Source: Conexibacter sp. (GTDB lineage: Bacteria > Actinomycetota > Thermoleophilia > Solirubrobacterales > Solirubrobacteraceae). Taken from it: 6,057 nt of DNA. A model generated the notes under the pieces. The model made no database searches. It saw only the letters and a list, made by a program, of their open reading frames with translations, and had not been told where the DNA came from. The stretch is taken from the NCBI GenBank assembly GCA_025964055.1, contig JAOPZP010000117.1, positions 1 through 6,057 on the forward strand. Direction: 5' to 3'. Shown piece by piece: positions 1 through 5,962 of the stretch (the first letter of the stretch is position 1; each line of letters begins with the position of its first letter). The position numbers were made by a program, and so were the translations under genes.

Positions 1-2070
1 GAACGCGCGATCGCCGGGCTGGCCGCCCGGCTGCCCGACGCCCTGGCGGTGCTCGCCCGCATCGCCTACAACTACGCCTGGTCCTGGGATCCCGACGGCG
101 CCGCCGTCTTCGCGGCCGTCGACCCCGCGCGCTGGGGCAGCTGCGGCACCAACCCCGTGCGCCTGCTGCAGGAGACGCCCTACGAACGGCTGGAACGCGC
201 GGCGCGCGACGCCGACCTCCTCGCCCGCGCCGCCGCGCTCGACGAGCGACTGCGCACCCACCGCGAGGCACCGGCCTCCCGCGACGACGGCCCGGTCGCC
301 TACTTCTGCGCCGAGTACGCCGTCCACGTGTCGCTCCCCGTGTACTCCGGCGGCCTGGGCGCGCTGGCCGGCGACCTCGTCAAGGAGGCTTCGGACCGCG
401 CGCTGCCGTTCGTCGCCGTCGGCCTCATGTACCACCAGGGCTACTTCCGCCAGCGGATCGACCTGTCGGGCTGGCAGCGCGAGTTCTGGCTGGACACCGA
501 TCCGCAGCGGCTGCCCGCGGCGCTGGTCTGCGACGGCGCCGGCGAGCCGATCACCGTCTCGGTCCCCGCGCACGACGAGACGATCGTCGCCCAGGTCTGG
601 CGCGTCGACGTCGGCCGAGTGCCGCTGTTCCTGCTCGACGCCGAGCGGCCCGAGAACTCGCCGTTCGCCCGCTTCACCACCTCCCAGCTCTACGTCGGCG
701 CCCCCGAGGTCCGGCTCAACCAGTACGCCTTGCTCGGCCTCGGCGGCGTCCGCCTGCTCCGCGCCCTCGACATCGAGCCCGAGGTCGTCCACCTCAACGA
801 GGGCCACGCCGCGTTCTCGGCGCTCGACGCCCCCGGCGCGACGCTCGAGGAGGCCGTCGAGCACGCGCGCCGGCGCACGGTGTTCACCACCCACACGCCC
901 GTGCCCGCCGGCAACGACGCCTATCCCGGCGCCGAGGTGCAGGCGCTCCTGCAGCCCCTGCTGCACCAGCGCGGCTTCGACCCCGACGCCGTCCTCGCCC
1001 TGGGCCGCACGCATCCAGACGACGAGCACGAGCCGTTCGGCATCACGCAGCTCGCGCTGCGCACTGCGCGCGCGACCAACGCGGTGAGCCGCCGCCACGG
1101 CGAGGTCGCGCGCGAGATGTGGCACGACCTGTGGCCGGACCGGCCCGTCGACCAGGTGCCGATCACCCACGTCACCAACGGCGTGCACGTCCCGACGTGG
1201 CTCGGCGCGCCGATGCGCGCGCTGCTGGACCGCCACCTGCCCGAGGGCTGGGCGCAGCGTGCCGCCGACCCCGAGGTGTGGACCGGCATCGCCGACCTGA
1301 CCGACGACGAGCTCCGCGCCGCCCGCCGGGAGCAGCGCGCCGCGCTCGTCGACCTCGTCCGCGCGCGCATCCCGCGCGACCGCCTCGTCCGCGGCGAGGA
1401 GCGCGCCTTCGTCGAGGCCGGCGCCCGCGCGTTCGACCCCGACGTGCTGACGCTCGGCTTCGCCCGCCGCGTGGCGACCTACAAGCGCCTCGCGCTCATG
1501 GTCCACGACGCCGAGCGCGCGCTGAACCTGCTGCGCGCCGACCGCCCCGTGCAGCTCATCGTCGCCGGCAAGGCCCATCCCAAGGACGAGCCCGGCAAGC
1601 AGCTCATCCAGCAGCTGCTGGATCTCCGCGGCGCCGAGGGCACGCAGTCGCGCGTCGTCTTCCTCGCCGACTACGACCTCGCCAGCGCCGCGCGCCTGGT
1701 GCAGGGTTGCGACGTCTGGGTCAACCTGCCGCGCCCCCCGCTGGAGGCCAGCGGCACCAGCGGCATGAAGTCGGTGCTCAACGGCGGTCTGCAGCTCAGC
1801 GTCCTCGACGGCTGGTGGGCCGAGGCCTACGACGGGCACAACGGCTGGGCGCTGCCCGGCGAGGTCGACGCCGACCACCAGGCGCAGGACTCCCGCGACG
1901 CGGCCATGCTCTACAACCTGCTCGAGCAGGAGATCGTGCCGGAGTTCTACGACGCCGGCGACGCCTGGACGGCGCGCATGCGCGCGTCGCTGTCCTCGCT
2001 CTCCCCCGCGTTCTCGGCGACGCGCATGCTGGCCGACTACGCCACGAAGATGTACTGGCCGCCGCGGTAG
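1..2070 (+). CDS. glgP: Alpha-glucan (glycogen/maltodextrin) phosphorylase, GT35 family, 5'-truncated by the window edge
   Basis: This cytosolic enzyme releases glucose 1-phosphate from alpha-1,4-glucans using inorganic phosphate and pyridoxal phosphate. The frame is open from base 1 and the family-like N-terminal segment (LP-x2-L-x2-L, then YNYAWSWDP) already begins at codon 11. The GTG at 49 is therefore unlikely to be the true start; it lies upstream of the window, and 689 residues are visible. Counting from base 1, the N-terminal domain of the short bacterial alpha-glucan phosphorylases comes first. It is followed by YFCAEYAVH and YSGGLGALAGD, then HLNEGHAAF, FTTHTPVPAGND, HVTNGVH, FARRVATYKR and VAGKAHPKD. 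The pyridoxal-phosphate site is EASGTSGMK, with the lysine near residue 590 (codon 1768-1770), and LDGWWAEAY follows. These motifs match the roughly 600-850-residue family (TIGR02094 type) rather than the longer E. coli/animal type. It ends 82 bp before the next gene and shows no functional link to it. Family identity is very secure; the natural glucan substrate cannot be read from sequence. Confidence 0.96.
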   Translation, partial: ERAIAGLAARLPDALAVLARIAYNYAWSWDPDGAAVFAAVDPARWGSCGTNPVRLLQETPYERLERAARDADLLARAAALDERLRTHREAPASRDDGPVAYFCAEYAVHVSLPVYSGGLGALAGDLVKEASDRALPFVAVGLMYHQGYFRQRIDLSGWQREFWLDTDPQRLPAALVCDGAGEPITVSVPAHDETIVAQVWRVDVGRVPLFLLDAERPENSPFARFTTSQLYVGAPEVRLNQYALLGLGGVRLLRALDIEPEVVHLNEGHAAFSALDAPGATLEEAVEHARRRTVFTTHTPVPAGNDAYPGAEVQALLQPLLHQRGFDPDAVLALGRTHPDDEHEPFGITQLALRTARATNAVSRRHGEVAREMWHDLWPDRPVDQVPITHVTNGVHVPTWLGAPMRALLDRHLPEGWAQRAADPEVWTGIADLTDDELRAARREQRAALVDLVRARIPRDRLVRGEERAFVEAGARAFDPDVLTLGFARRVATYKRLALMVHDAERALNLLRADRPVQLIVAGKAHPKDEPGKQLIQQLLDLRGAEGTQSRVVFLADYDLASAARLVQGCDVWVNLPRPPLEASGTSGMKSVLNGGLQLSVLDGWWAEAYDGHNGWALPGEVDADHQAQDSRDAAMLYNLLEQEIVPEFYDAGDAWTARMRASLSSLSPAFSATRMLADYATKMYWPPR

Positions 2071-2104
2071 GACGATCGGCACCGACCGACGGCCGGACGC
2101 GTTG

Positions 2105-2116
2105 CCGGCGCGCCGG
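2105..2116. repeat. 12-bp perfect palindrome in the gap between the phosphorylase and dihydropyrimidinase genes
   Basis: CCGGCGCGCCGG is a perfect inverted repeat with no spacer, placed 36 bp upstream of the dihydropyrimidinase ATG. It could be an operator half-site pair for a dimeric regulator, or the 5' part of the folded leader, since its last G is also the first base of the hairpin at 2116-2152. In DNA this GC-rich such palindromes arise by chance fairly often, so the regulatory reading is only a suggestion. Confidence 0.3.
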
Positions 2117-2152
2117 TTGCGCTCCTCGGCTCGGAAGCAGAGGATCCGCAAC
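2116..2152 (+). promoter_or_regulatory. RNA hairpin that sequesters the Shine-Dalgarno sequence of the dihydropyrimidinase gene
   Basis: The Shine-Dalgarno sequence GAGGA (2140-2144, 8 nt before the ATG at 2153) can pair fully with TCCTC (2123-2127). Outside this, GTTGCG (2116-2121) pairs with CGCAAC (2147-2152), separated by a small 1x2 internal loop (2122 against 2145-2146). Inside it, past a G/A mismatch, GCT (2129-2131) pairs with AGC (2136-2138) around a CGGA loop. In all, 14 base pairs lie within 37 nt and end immediately before the start codon. The pairing is seen directly in the sequence. That it controls translation (as a thermometer, ligand-sensing leader or protein-binding site) is inference. 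It lacks a U-run, so it does not look like a terminator for the upstream gene. Confidence 0.55.
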
Positions 2153-3556
2153 ATGACCGAAGACCACGCCACGCTCATCCAGGGAGGGCGCGTCGTCAGC
2201 GCCGACGGCGAGTACGACGCCGACGTCCTGATCGTCGGTGAGCGCATCGCCGCGGTCGGCGCCGTCACGGCTCCCGACGGCGCCACGACCGTCGACGCGA
2301 CCGGCTGCCTGGTCCTCCCGGGCCTGATCGACAACCACACCCACCTGTCGATGCCGTTCATGGGGATGTGGTCGTCCGACGACTACGACACCGGCACCCG
2401 GGCCGCGGCCGCCGGCGGCACGACCTGCCTCGTCGACTTCGCCATCCAGCGCGAGCCCGACCAGCTGCGCTCGGCGCTGGAGGAGTGGCAGGGCCGCGCG
2501 GCCGGCGCCGCGCACGTCGACTACGGCTTCCACATGGCGATCACCAACGCCAACGAGTCGACGATCGACGACATGGAGGCGATCGTCGAGGCCGGCGTCA
2601 GCAGCTTCAAGCTGTTCATGGCCTACAAGGGCGAGCTGATGACCCGCGACGACGCCATGGCCGCATGCATGGAGCGCGCCCGCGACCTCGGCGCGCTGAC
2701 GATGGTCCATGCCGAGAACGGCGACGTCGTCGACCTGCTGGTCAAGCGCGCGCTGCACGCCGGCGAGACGTCGGCGATCAACCACGCGCTCACGCGCCCG
2801 GAGCTCGTCGAGGCCGAGGCGACCTCGCGCGCCGCGCGCCTGGCCGAGTTCACCGGCGCGCCGCTGTTCGTCGTGCACGTCACGTGCGCCGCGGCGGCCG
2901 CCGAGATCCAGGCGGCGCAGCAGCGCGGCGTCGGCGTGAGCGCCGAGACCTGCACGCAGTACCTCGTCAACACGATCGACGACCTGCGGCGCCCGGGCGT
3001 CGAGGGCTGCCGCTACATCTGCTCGCCGCCGCTGCGCGACGTCTCCAACCGCGAGCCGCTGTGGGACTACGTCCGCCGCGGGATCCTCGAGAGCGTCTCG
3101 ACCGACCACTGCCCGTTCACCGACGAGCAGAAGGCCCGCGGCCTGGACGACTTCAGCCTCGTGCCCAACGGGCTGCCCGCCATCCAGCACCGCCTGTCGA
3201 AGCTCTGGGACGAGGGCGTCGTCGCCGGGCGGATCACGCCGAGCCAGCTCGTCGACCGGACCTCCACGACGATCGCCCGGCGCTTCGGCCTCAGCGACAA
3301 GGGCGCGATCGCCCCCGGCAAGGACGCCGACATCGTCGTCTTCGACCCCAACGCCGTCCGCCCCTACGGGCTGGCCACGTCCTTCATGAACGTCGACTAC
3401 GACCTCTACGAGGGCGAGCTGGCCAGCGGCTCGGTCCGCCACACCTACTGCCGCGGCACGATGGTCTACGACCGCGGGACGATCCTCACCGAGCCCGGGC
3501 ACGGCCGCTTCGTCCGCCGCAGCAGCCCCGCCGTCACGGCCTCGGTGGCTGCATGA
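2153..3556 (+). CDS. hydA: Dihydropyrimidinase / hydantoinase (cyclic amidohydrolase)
   Basis: This cytosolic binuclear-metal enzyme hydrolyses the cyclic amide of 5,6-dihydropyrimidines or hydantoins to N-carbamoyl amino acids. The 467-residue length is normal for the family. All expected metal ligands are present at near-canonical positions: H62 and H64 (in DNHTHLSMP), carboxylated lysine K153 (SSFKLFMAYKG), H186 (MVHAENG), H242 (FVVHVTC) and D318 (STDHCPF). Y158, just after the lysine, corresponds to the substrate-contacting tyrosine of dihydropyrimidinases. ICSPP and NGLP supply the usual backbone-binding substrate contacts. The ATG at 2153 is chosen because GAGGA lies 8 nt upstream and the ligand numbering then matches characterised enzymes; the frame stays open back to 2102, but that stretch is not family-like. 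The stop overlaps a downstream ATG (ATGA, 3553-3556), beginning an operon with an N-carbamoyl amidohydrolase. Substrate choice among dihydrouracil, dihydrothymine and 5-substituted hydantoins is not decidable. The gene name is used in the general sense. Confidence 0.95.
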   Translation: MTEDHATLIQGGRVVSADGEYDADVLIVGERIAAVGAVTAPDGATTVDATGCLVLPGLIDNHTHLSMPFMGMWSSDDYDTGTRAAAAGGTTCLVDFAIQREPDQLRSALEEWQGRAAGAAHVDYGFHMAITNANESTIDDMEAIVEAGVSSFKLFMAYKGELMTRDDAMAACMERARDLGALTMVHAENGDVVDLLVKRALHAGETSAINHALTRPELVEAEATSRAARLAEFTGAPLFVVHVTCAAAAAEIQAAQQRGVGVSAETCTQYLVNTIDDLRRPGVEGCRYICSPPLRDVSNREPLWDYVRRGILESVSTDHCPFTDEQKARGLDDFSLVPNGLPAIQHRLSKLWDEGVVAGRITPSQLVDRTSTTIARRFGLSDKGAIAPGKDADIVVFDPNAVRPYGLATSFMNVDYDLYEGELASGSVRHTYCRGTMVYDRGTILTEPGHGRFVRRSSPAVTASVAA

Positions 3557-3612
3557 CGCTCGTCGTCGACGCCGACCAGGTGCTGGCCGCCATGACGCAG
3601 GTGATGGCATGA
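3553..3612 (+). CDS. 19-codon minicistron between dihydropyrimidinase and amidohydrolase
   Basis: ATG at 3553 opens a 19-residue reading frame, MTLVVDADQVLAAMTQVMA, closing at TGA 3610-3612. Its start overlaps the dihydropyrimidinase stop as ATGA (3553-3556), and its stop overlaps the amidohydrolase start as ATGA (3609-3612). GGTGG sits 4 nt before its ATG. The first 13 residues imitate the N-terminus of the downstream enzyme, so it is best explained as a degenerate duplicate of that gene's start. Ribosomes finishing the dihydropyrimidinase could translate it and be delivered to the amidohydrolase start. No independent peptide function is recognisable, and it may be a non-functional relic. 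Confidence 0.35.
   Translation: MTLVVDADQVLAAMTQVMA
3599..3604 (+). promoter_or_regulatory. Ribosome binding site of the amidohydrolase gene
   Basis: AGGTGA lies only 4 nt before the ATG at 3609, inside the 19-codon minicistron. It supports 3609 rather than 3553 as the start of the enzyme, because only 3609 is in frame with the enzyme. The short spacing suggests that translational coupling helps initiation. Confidence 0.55.
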
Positions 3613-4874
3613 CGCTCGTCATCGACGCCGAGCGCGTCCTGGCCGATCTACGGGAGCTCGCCGAGCTCACGGGCGGCCCGGCGGGCGCGCGCCGTCTGGC
3701 GTGGTCGCCCGACTGGCTGGTCGCCCGCGACTGGTTCCGCGGCAAGCTGGAGGAGCTGCCGGTCGAGGTCGATCGCGACGAGGCCGGCAACGTGTGGGCG
3801 TCGCTGCCCGGCCGCGGCGACGCGGAGGGCTTCGTCATCGTCGGCTCGCACATCGACGCGGTCCCGTCCGGCGGCTGGCTGGACGGGGCGCTGGGGCTGA
3901 TGGGCGCGCTCGGCGTCCTGCGGGCGCTGGCCGCCGCCGACGAGCCGCCGCCCGTCGAGGTGCGGCTCGTGGACTGGGCCGACGAGGAGGGCGCGCGCTT
4001 CGGCCGCAGCCTCCTCGGGTCCTCGGCGGTCGCCGGCACGCTCGACCCCGACGACGTGCGTGACCTCCGCGACGCCGGCGGCACACGCCTGGAGGACGCG
4101 ATGGCCGCGTGCGGGATCGACCTCGACGGCGCCTCGGCGGCCACCGGCCGCCTCGACGGCGCGCTGGCCTATCTCGAGCTGCACATCGAGCAGGGCCCGG
4201 TCCTGCTCGACACGGGCCGGCTGGCCAGCGCGGTCAGCGGGACCTTCGGCGACGAGCGGTACCTGGTCGCGTTCGGCGGCCAGTCCGCGCACGCGGGCTC
4301 CACGCCGATGCACCTGCGCCGCGACACGCTGGCCGCCGCGGCCACCGCCGCCCTGGAGATCCGCGAGGTCGGGATCCGCCACGGCGGCGTGACCACCGTC
4401 GGCTCGATCCACAGCGAGCCGGCCGTGATCACCGCGATCGCCGGCGCCTCGGAGATGATGCTCGACCTGCGCCACCTCGACGCCGATACGCTCGCCACGA
4501 TGCTGACCGAGTGCCTGGCCGCGTGCGAGAGCGCCGCCGCGAAGTTCGACTGCACGGTCGCGCCGCGGCGGGTCTTCGGCGCGACGCCCACGCCGTTCCA
4601 TCCCGAGCTGGTCGCGCTCGCCCGCGCCGCGGTCGCCGACAGCGGCGGCGGCGACGGGCCGCCGATCCCGTCCGGCCCGCTGCACGACGCGACCGAGATC
4701 GGGCGGCGCGTGCCGACCGTGATGCTCTTCGCGCAGTCCGACCCGCCGATCTCCCACACCGAGGTGGAGGACTCGCCCGAGGAGGCGCTGCGGGTCGCGC
4801 TCGAGGCCTACGGCCGGACGGTCGGCGCGACGCTCGGCCTCGTCGCCACCGGCCCGCTCGAGGTCGCGCGATGA
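3609..4874 (+). CDS. M20-family N-carbamoyl amino acid amidohydrolase (beta-ureidopropionase / allantoate amidohydrolase type)
   Basis: This is a 421-residue zinc-dependent hydrolase of the hydantoinase/carbamoylase branch of family M20, expected to be cytosolic and dimeric. It would cleave the N-carbamoyl group from the dihydropyrimidinase product, giving the free amino acid, CO2 and ammonia. The metal and catalytic set is complete: H81 and D83 (VGSHIDAVPSGG), bridging D92 (WLDGALG), E126/E127 (WADEEGARF), H192 (ELHIEQG) and H383 (PISHTEVEDSPEE). The inserted dimerisation domain follows HIEQG and carries GGQSAHAGSTP with H228. Near the C-terminus the motif is SGPLHDATE, where many relatives have SGAGHDA. 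It starts inside the last codons of a 19-codon minicistron and its TGA overlaps the next ATG (4871-4874), so it is the middle gene of a coupled operon. N-carbamoyl-beta-alanine/beta-aminoisobutyrate amidase is the likeliest role given its neighbour. N-carbamoyl-L-amino acid hydrolase or allantoate amidohydrolase cannot be excluded. Confidence 0.92.
   Translation: MTLVIDAERVLADLRELAELTGGPAGARRLAWSPDWLVARDWFRGKLEELPVEVDRDEAGNVWASLPGRGDAEGFVIVGSHIDAVPSGGWLDGALGLMGALGVLRALAAADEPPPVEVRLVDWADEEGARFGRSLLGSSAVAGTLDPDDVRDLRDAGGTRLEDAMAACGIDLDGASAATGRLDGALAYLELHIEQGPVLLDTGRLASAVSGTFGDERYLVAFGGQSAHAGSTPMHLRRDTLAAAATAALEIREVGIRHGGVTTVGSIHSEPAVITAIAGASEMMLDLRHLDADTLATMLTECLAACESAAAKFDCTVAPRRVFGATPTPFHPELVALARAAVADSGGGDGPPIPSGPLHDATEIGRRVPTVMLFAQSDPPISHTEVEDSPEEALRVALEAYGRTVGATLGLVATGPLEVAR
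4860..4863 (+). promoter_or_regulatory. Ribosome binding site of the luciferase-like oxidoreductase gene
   Basis: GAGG ends 7 nt before the ATG at 4871 and 10 nt before the alternative ATG at 4874. The spacing slightly favours 4871. It lies within the last codons of the amidohydrolase gene. Confidence 0.5.
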
Positions 4875-5905
4875 TGGACTTCGGCGTCGTCCTGCAGACC
4901 GATCCCCCGGCCTCGCGCGTGATCGACCTGGCCAAGCGGGCCGAGACCTACGGGTTCACCCACGCATGGACGTTCGACTCGCACCTGCTGTGGGAGGAGC
5001 CGTTCGTCATCTACAGCCGGATCCTGGCCGAGACCCACAAGCTGGTGGTCGGCCCGATGGTCACCAACCCGGCCACGCGCGACTGGACCGTGACGGCGTC
5101 GCTGTTCGCCACGCTCAACGAGATGTACGGCAACCGCACGGTGTGCGGCATCGGGCGCGGCGACTCGGCGGTGCGCGTCATCAACGGCCACCCGGTCAAG
5201 CTCGCCGAGCTGCGCGAGGCGATCGGCGTCATCCGCGGCTTGGCCAACGGCGAGGCCGTCGAGTACAAGGGCACGACGCTGCGGCTGCCGTGGAACCCCG
5301 ACAGCCGCCTCGAGGTCTGGGTCGCCGGCTACGGGCCCAAGGCCCTGGCGCTCACCGGCGAGGTCGGGGACGGCTTCATCCTCCAGCTGGCCGACCCGGA
5401 CATCACCGCGTGGTCGATCGCCGCCGTCCGGCGCGCGGCCGAGGCGGCCGGCCGCGATCCCGACGCCATCACGATCTGCGTCGCGGCCCCGGCCTACGTC
5501 ACCGACGGCAGCCCCGAGGGGCTGGCCCACGGGCGCGACCAGTGCCGCTGGTTCGGCGGGATGGTCGGCAACCATGTCGCCGACATCGTCGCGCGCTACG
5601 GCGGCGACGGGACCGCCGTGCCCGAGGCGCTGACCGACTACATCGCCGGCCGCGAGGGCTACGACTACAACGCGCACGGCAAGGCGGGCAACAGCCACAC
5701 CGCGTTCGTCCCCGACGCGATCGTCGACCGCTTCTGCCTCATCGGGCCGCCGGCCGACCAGGTGCAGCGGCTGCAGGAGCTCGCCGAGTTGGGCGTCGAC
5801 CAGTTCGCCGTCTACCTGCAGCACGACGCCAAGGACGCGACGCTCGGCAGCTACGGCGAGCACGTGATCCCGGTGGTCAACCAGCGCGCGGCGGCCAAGA
5901 CCTGA
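4871..5905 (+). CDS. Luciferase-like (LLM-class) F420-dependent-type oxidoreductase, CPS_4043-like family
   Basis: This 344-residue TIM-barrel protein belongs to the bacterial luciferase-like superfamily, whose members use FMN or F420 for hydride transfer or oxygenation. Features seen in order: the first strand (MMDFGVVLQTDPP), AWTFDSHLLWEE, VTNPATRDW (N at 66), SLFATLNEMYGN, IGRGDSAVR (GRGD at 95-98), VAGYGPKAL (from about 152), GEVGDGFILQLADP, MVGNHVADIV (from 231), TDYIAGREGYDYNAHGKAG, and the C-terminal GVDQFAVYLQHDAKD. This ordered set is characteristic of the family modelled as TIGR03842, recognised from memory. ATG 4871 overlaps the amidohydrolase stop and has GAGG 7 nt upstream; ATG 4874 is an equally family-like start. 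Coupling to a dihydropyrimidinase and a carbamoyl amidase suggests action on a pyrimidine, hydantoin or related ring compound, but the reaction is unknown. Whether it binds F420 or FMN is not certain from sequence. Confidence 0.93.
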   Translation: MMDFGVVLQTDPPASRVIDLAKRAETYGFTHAWTFDSHLLWEEPFVIYSRILAETHKLVVGPMVTNPATRDWTVTASLFATLNEMYGNRTVCGIGRGDSAVRVINGHPVKLAELREAIGVIRGLANGEAVEYKGTTLRLPWNPDSRLEVWVAGYGPKALALTGEVGDGFILQLADPDITAWSIAAVRRAAEAAGRDPDAITICVAAPAYVTDGSPEGLAHGRDQCRWFGGMVGNHVADIVARYGGDGTAVPEALTDYIAGREGYDYNAHGKAGNSHTAFVPDAIVDRFCLIGPPADQVQRLQELAELGVDQFAVYLQHDAKDATLGSYGEHVIPVVNQRAAAKT

Positions 5906-5910
5906 CGCGG

Positions 5911-5941
5911 CGCGACGCGGCGGGGCGCCGCGACCGTCGCG
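5911..5941 (+). terminator. GC-rich hairpin after the three-gene operon, possible terminator
   Basis: Starting 5 nt after the stop codon, CGCGGCG (5916-5922) pairs with CGCCGCG (5926-5932) around a GGG loop, a perfect 7-bp stem. An alternative longer fold pairs CGCGAC (5911-5916) with GTCGCG (5936-5941), keeping six inner pairs and leaving a 4-nt bulge. There is no T-run, so it would be an atypical intrinsic terminator, a form often proposed in high-GC actinobacteria. It might equally only protect the 3' end of the mRNA. Confidence 0.4.
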
Positions 5942-5950
5942 GGCGTGGGA

Positions 5951-5956
5951 TAGGTT
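5951..5956 (+). promoter_or_regulatory. Possible -10 element (TAGGTT) for the last gene
   Basis: TAGGTT fits the TANNNT -10 pattern of actinobacterial housekeeping promoters and ends exactly 6 nt before an ATG at 5963, the spacing expected of leaderless transcripts. It is one of the few AT-containing spots in the intergenic stretch. No convincing -35 element is visible. It would place a new transcription start after the operon's hairpin. Confidence 0.4.
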
Positions 5957-5962
5957 CCGCGC

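Larger units (their letters stand above)
3551..3645 (+). repeat. Imperfect tandem duplication of the amidohydrolase translation start (56-nt period)
   Basis: Bases 3551-3589 and 3607-3645 match at 34 of 39 positions, and the first 14 bases (GCATGACGCTCGTC) are identical. A GGTG Shine-Dalgarno-like core just upstream is also shared (3544-3547 and 3600-3603). Translated, the copies read MTLVVDADQVLAA and MTLVIDAERVLAD, 9 of 13 identical. The period of 56 is not a multiple of three, so the first copy is out of frame with the gene and closes at a TGA overlapping the second copy's ATG. A third short CATGACGC lies at 3591-3598. This looks like an old local duplication of an initiation region whose first copy has drifted. 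Confidence 0.8.

Noticed and set aside
49..51. GTG as the start of the phosphorylase
   Set aside because: Family-like N-terminal sequence continues upstream of it to the window edge, and no Shine-Dalgarno precedes it.
2102..2145. Sigma-70-like promoter (TTGCCG or TTGCGC with a downstream GAGGAT)
   Set aside because: The -10 candidate is the Shine-Dalgarno itself and the -35 matches are weak; not supportable.
2102..2152. N-terminal extension of the dihydropyrimidinase from TTG 2102
   Set aside because: The extra residues are basic and not family-like, and the ATG at 2153 has an ideally spaced GAGGA.
1119..2156. 345-codon plus-strand open frame inside the phosphorylase gene
   Set aside because: It is an extremely Arg/Ala-rich shadow frame of the phosphorylase.
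2368..3612. Long plus-strand frame ending at 3612, which contains the minicistron in frame
   Set aside because: The part before 3553 is an arginine-rich shadow of the dihydropyrimidinase; only the 3553-3612 tail has its own plausible start and resemblance to a real protein.
1796..4144. 782-codon minus-strand open frame
   Set aside because: It spans three plus-strand genes with complete active-site motifs, its translation is low-complexity (Ala/Arg/Gly/Ser/Val-rich) and resembles no family. It is a by-product of GC-rich codon use.
4109..4870. Upstream extension of the luciferase-like frame into the amidohydrolase gene
   Set aside because: The extension is Arg-rich shadow sequence; family similarity begins at the ATG at 4871/4874, with a Shine-Dalgarno just before it.
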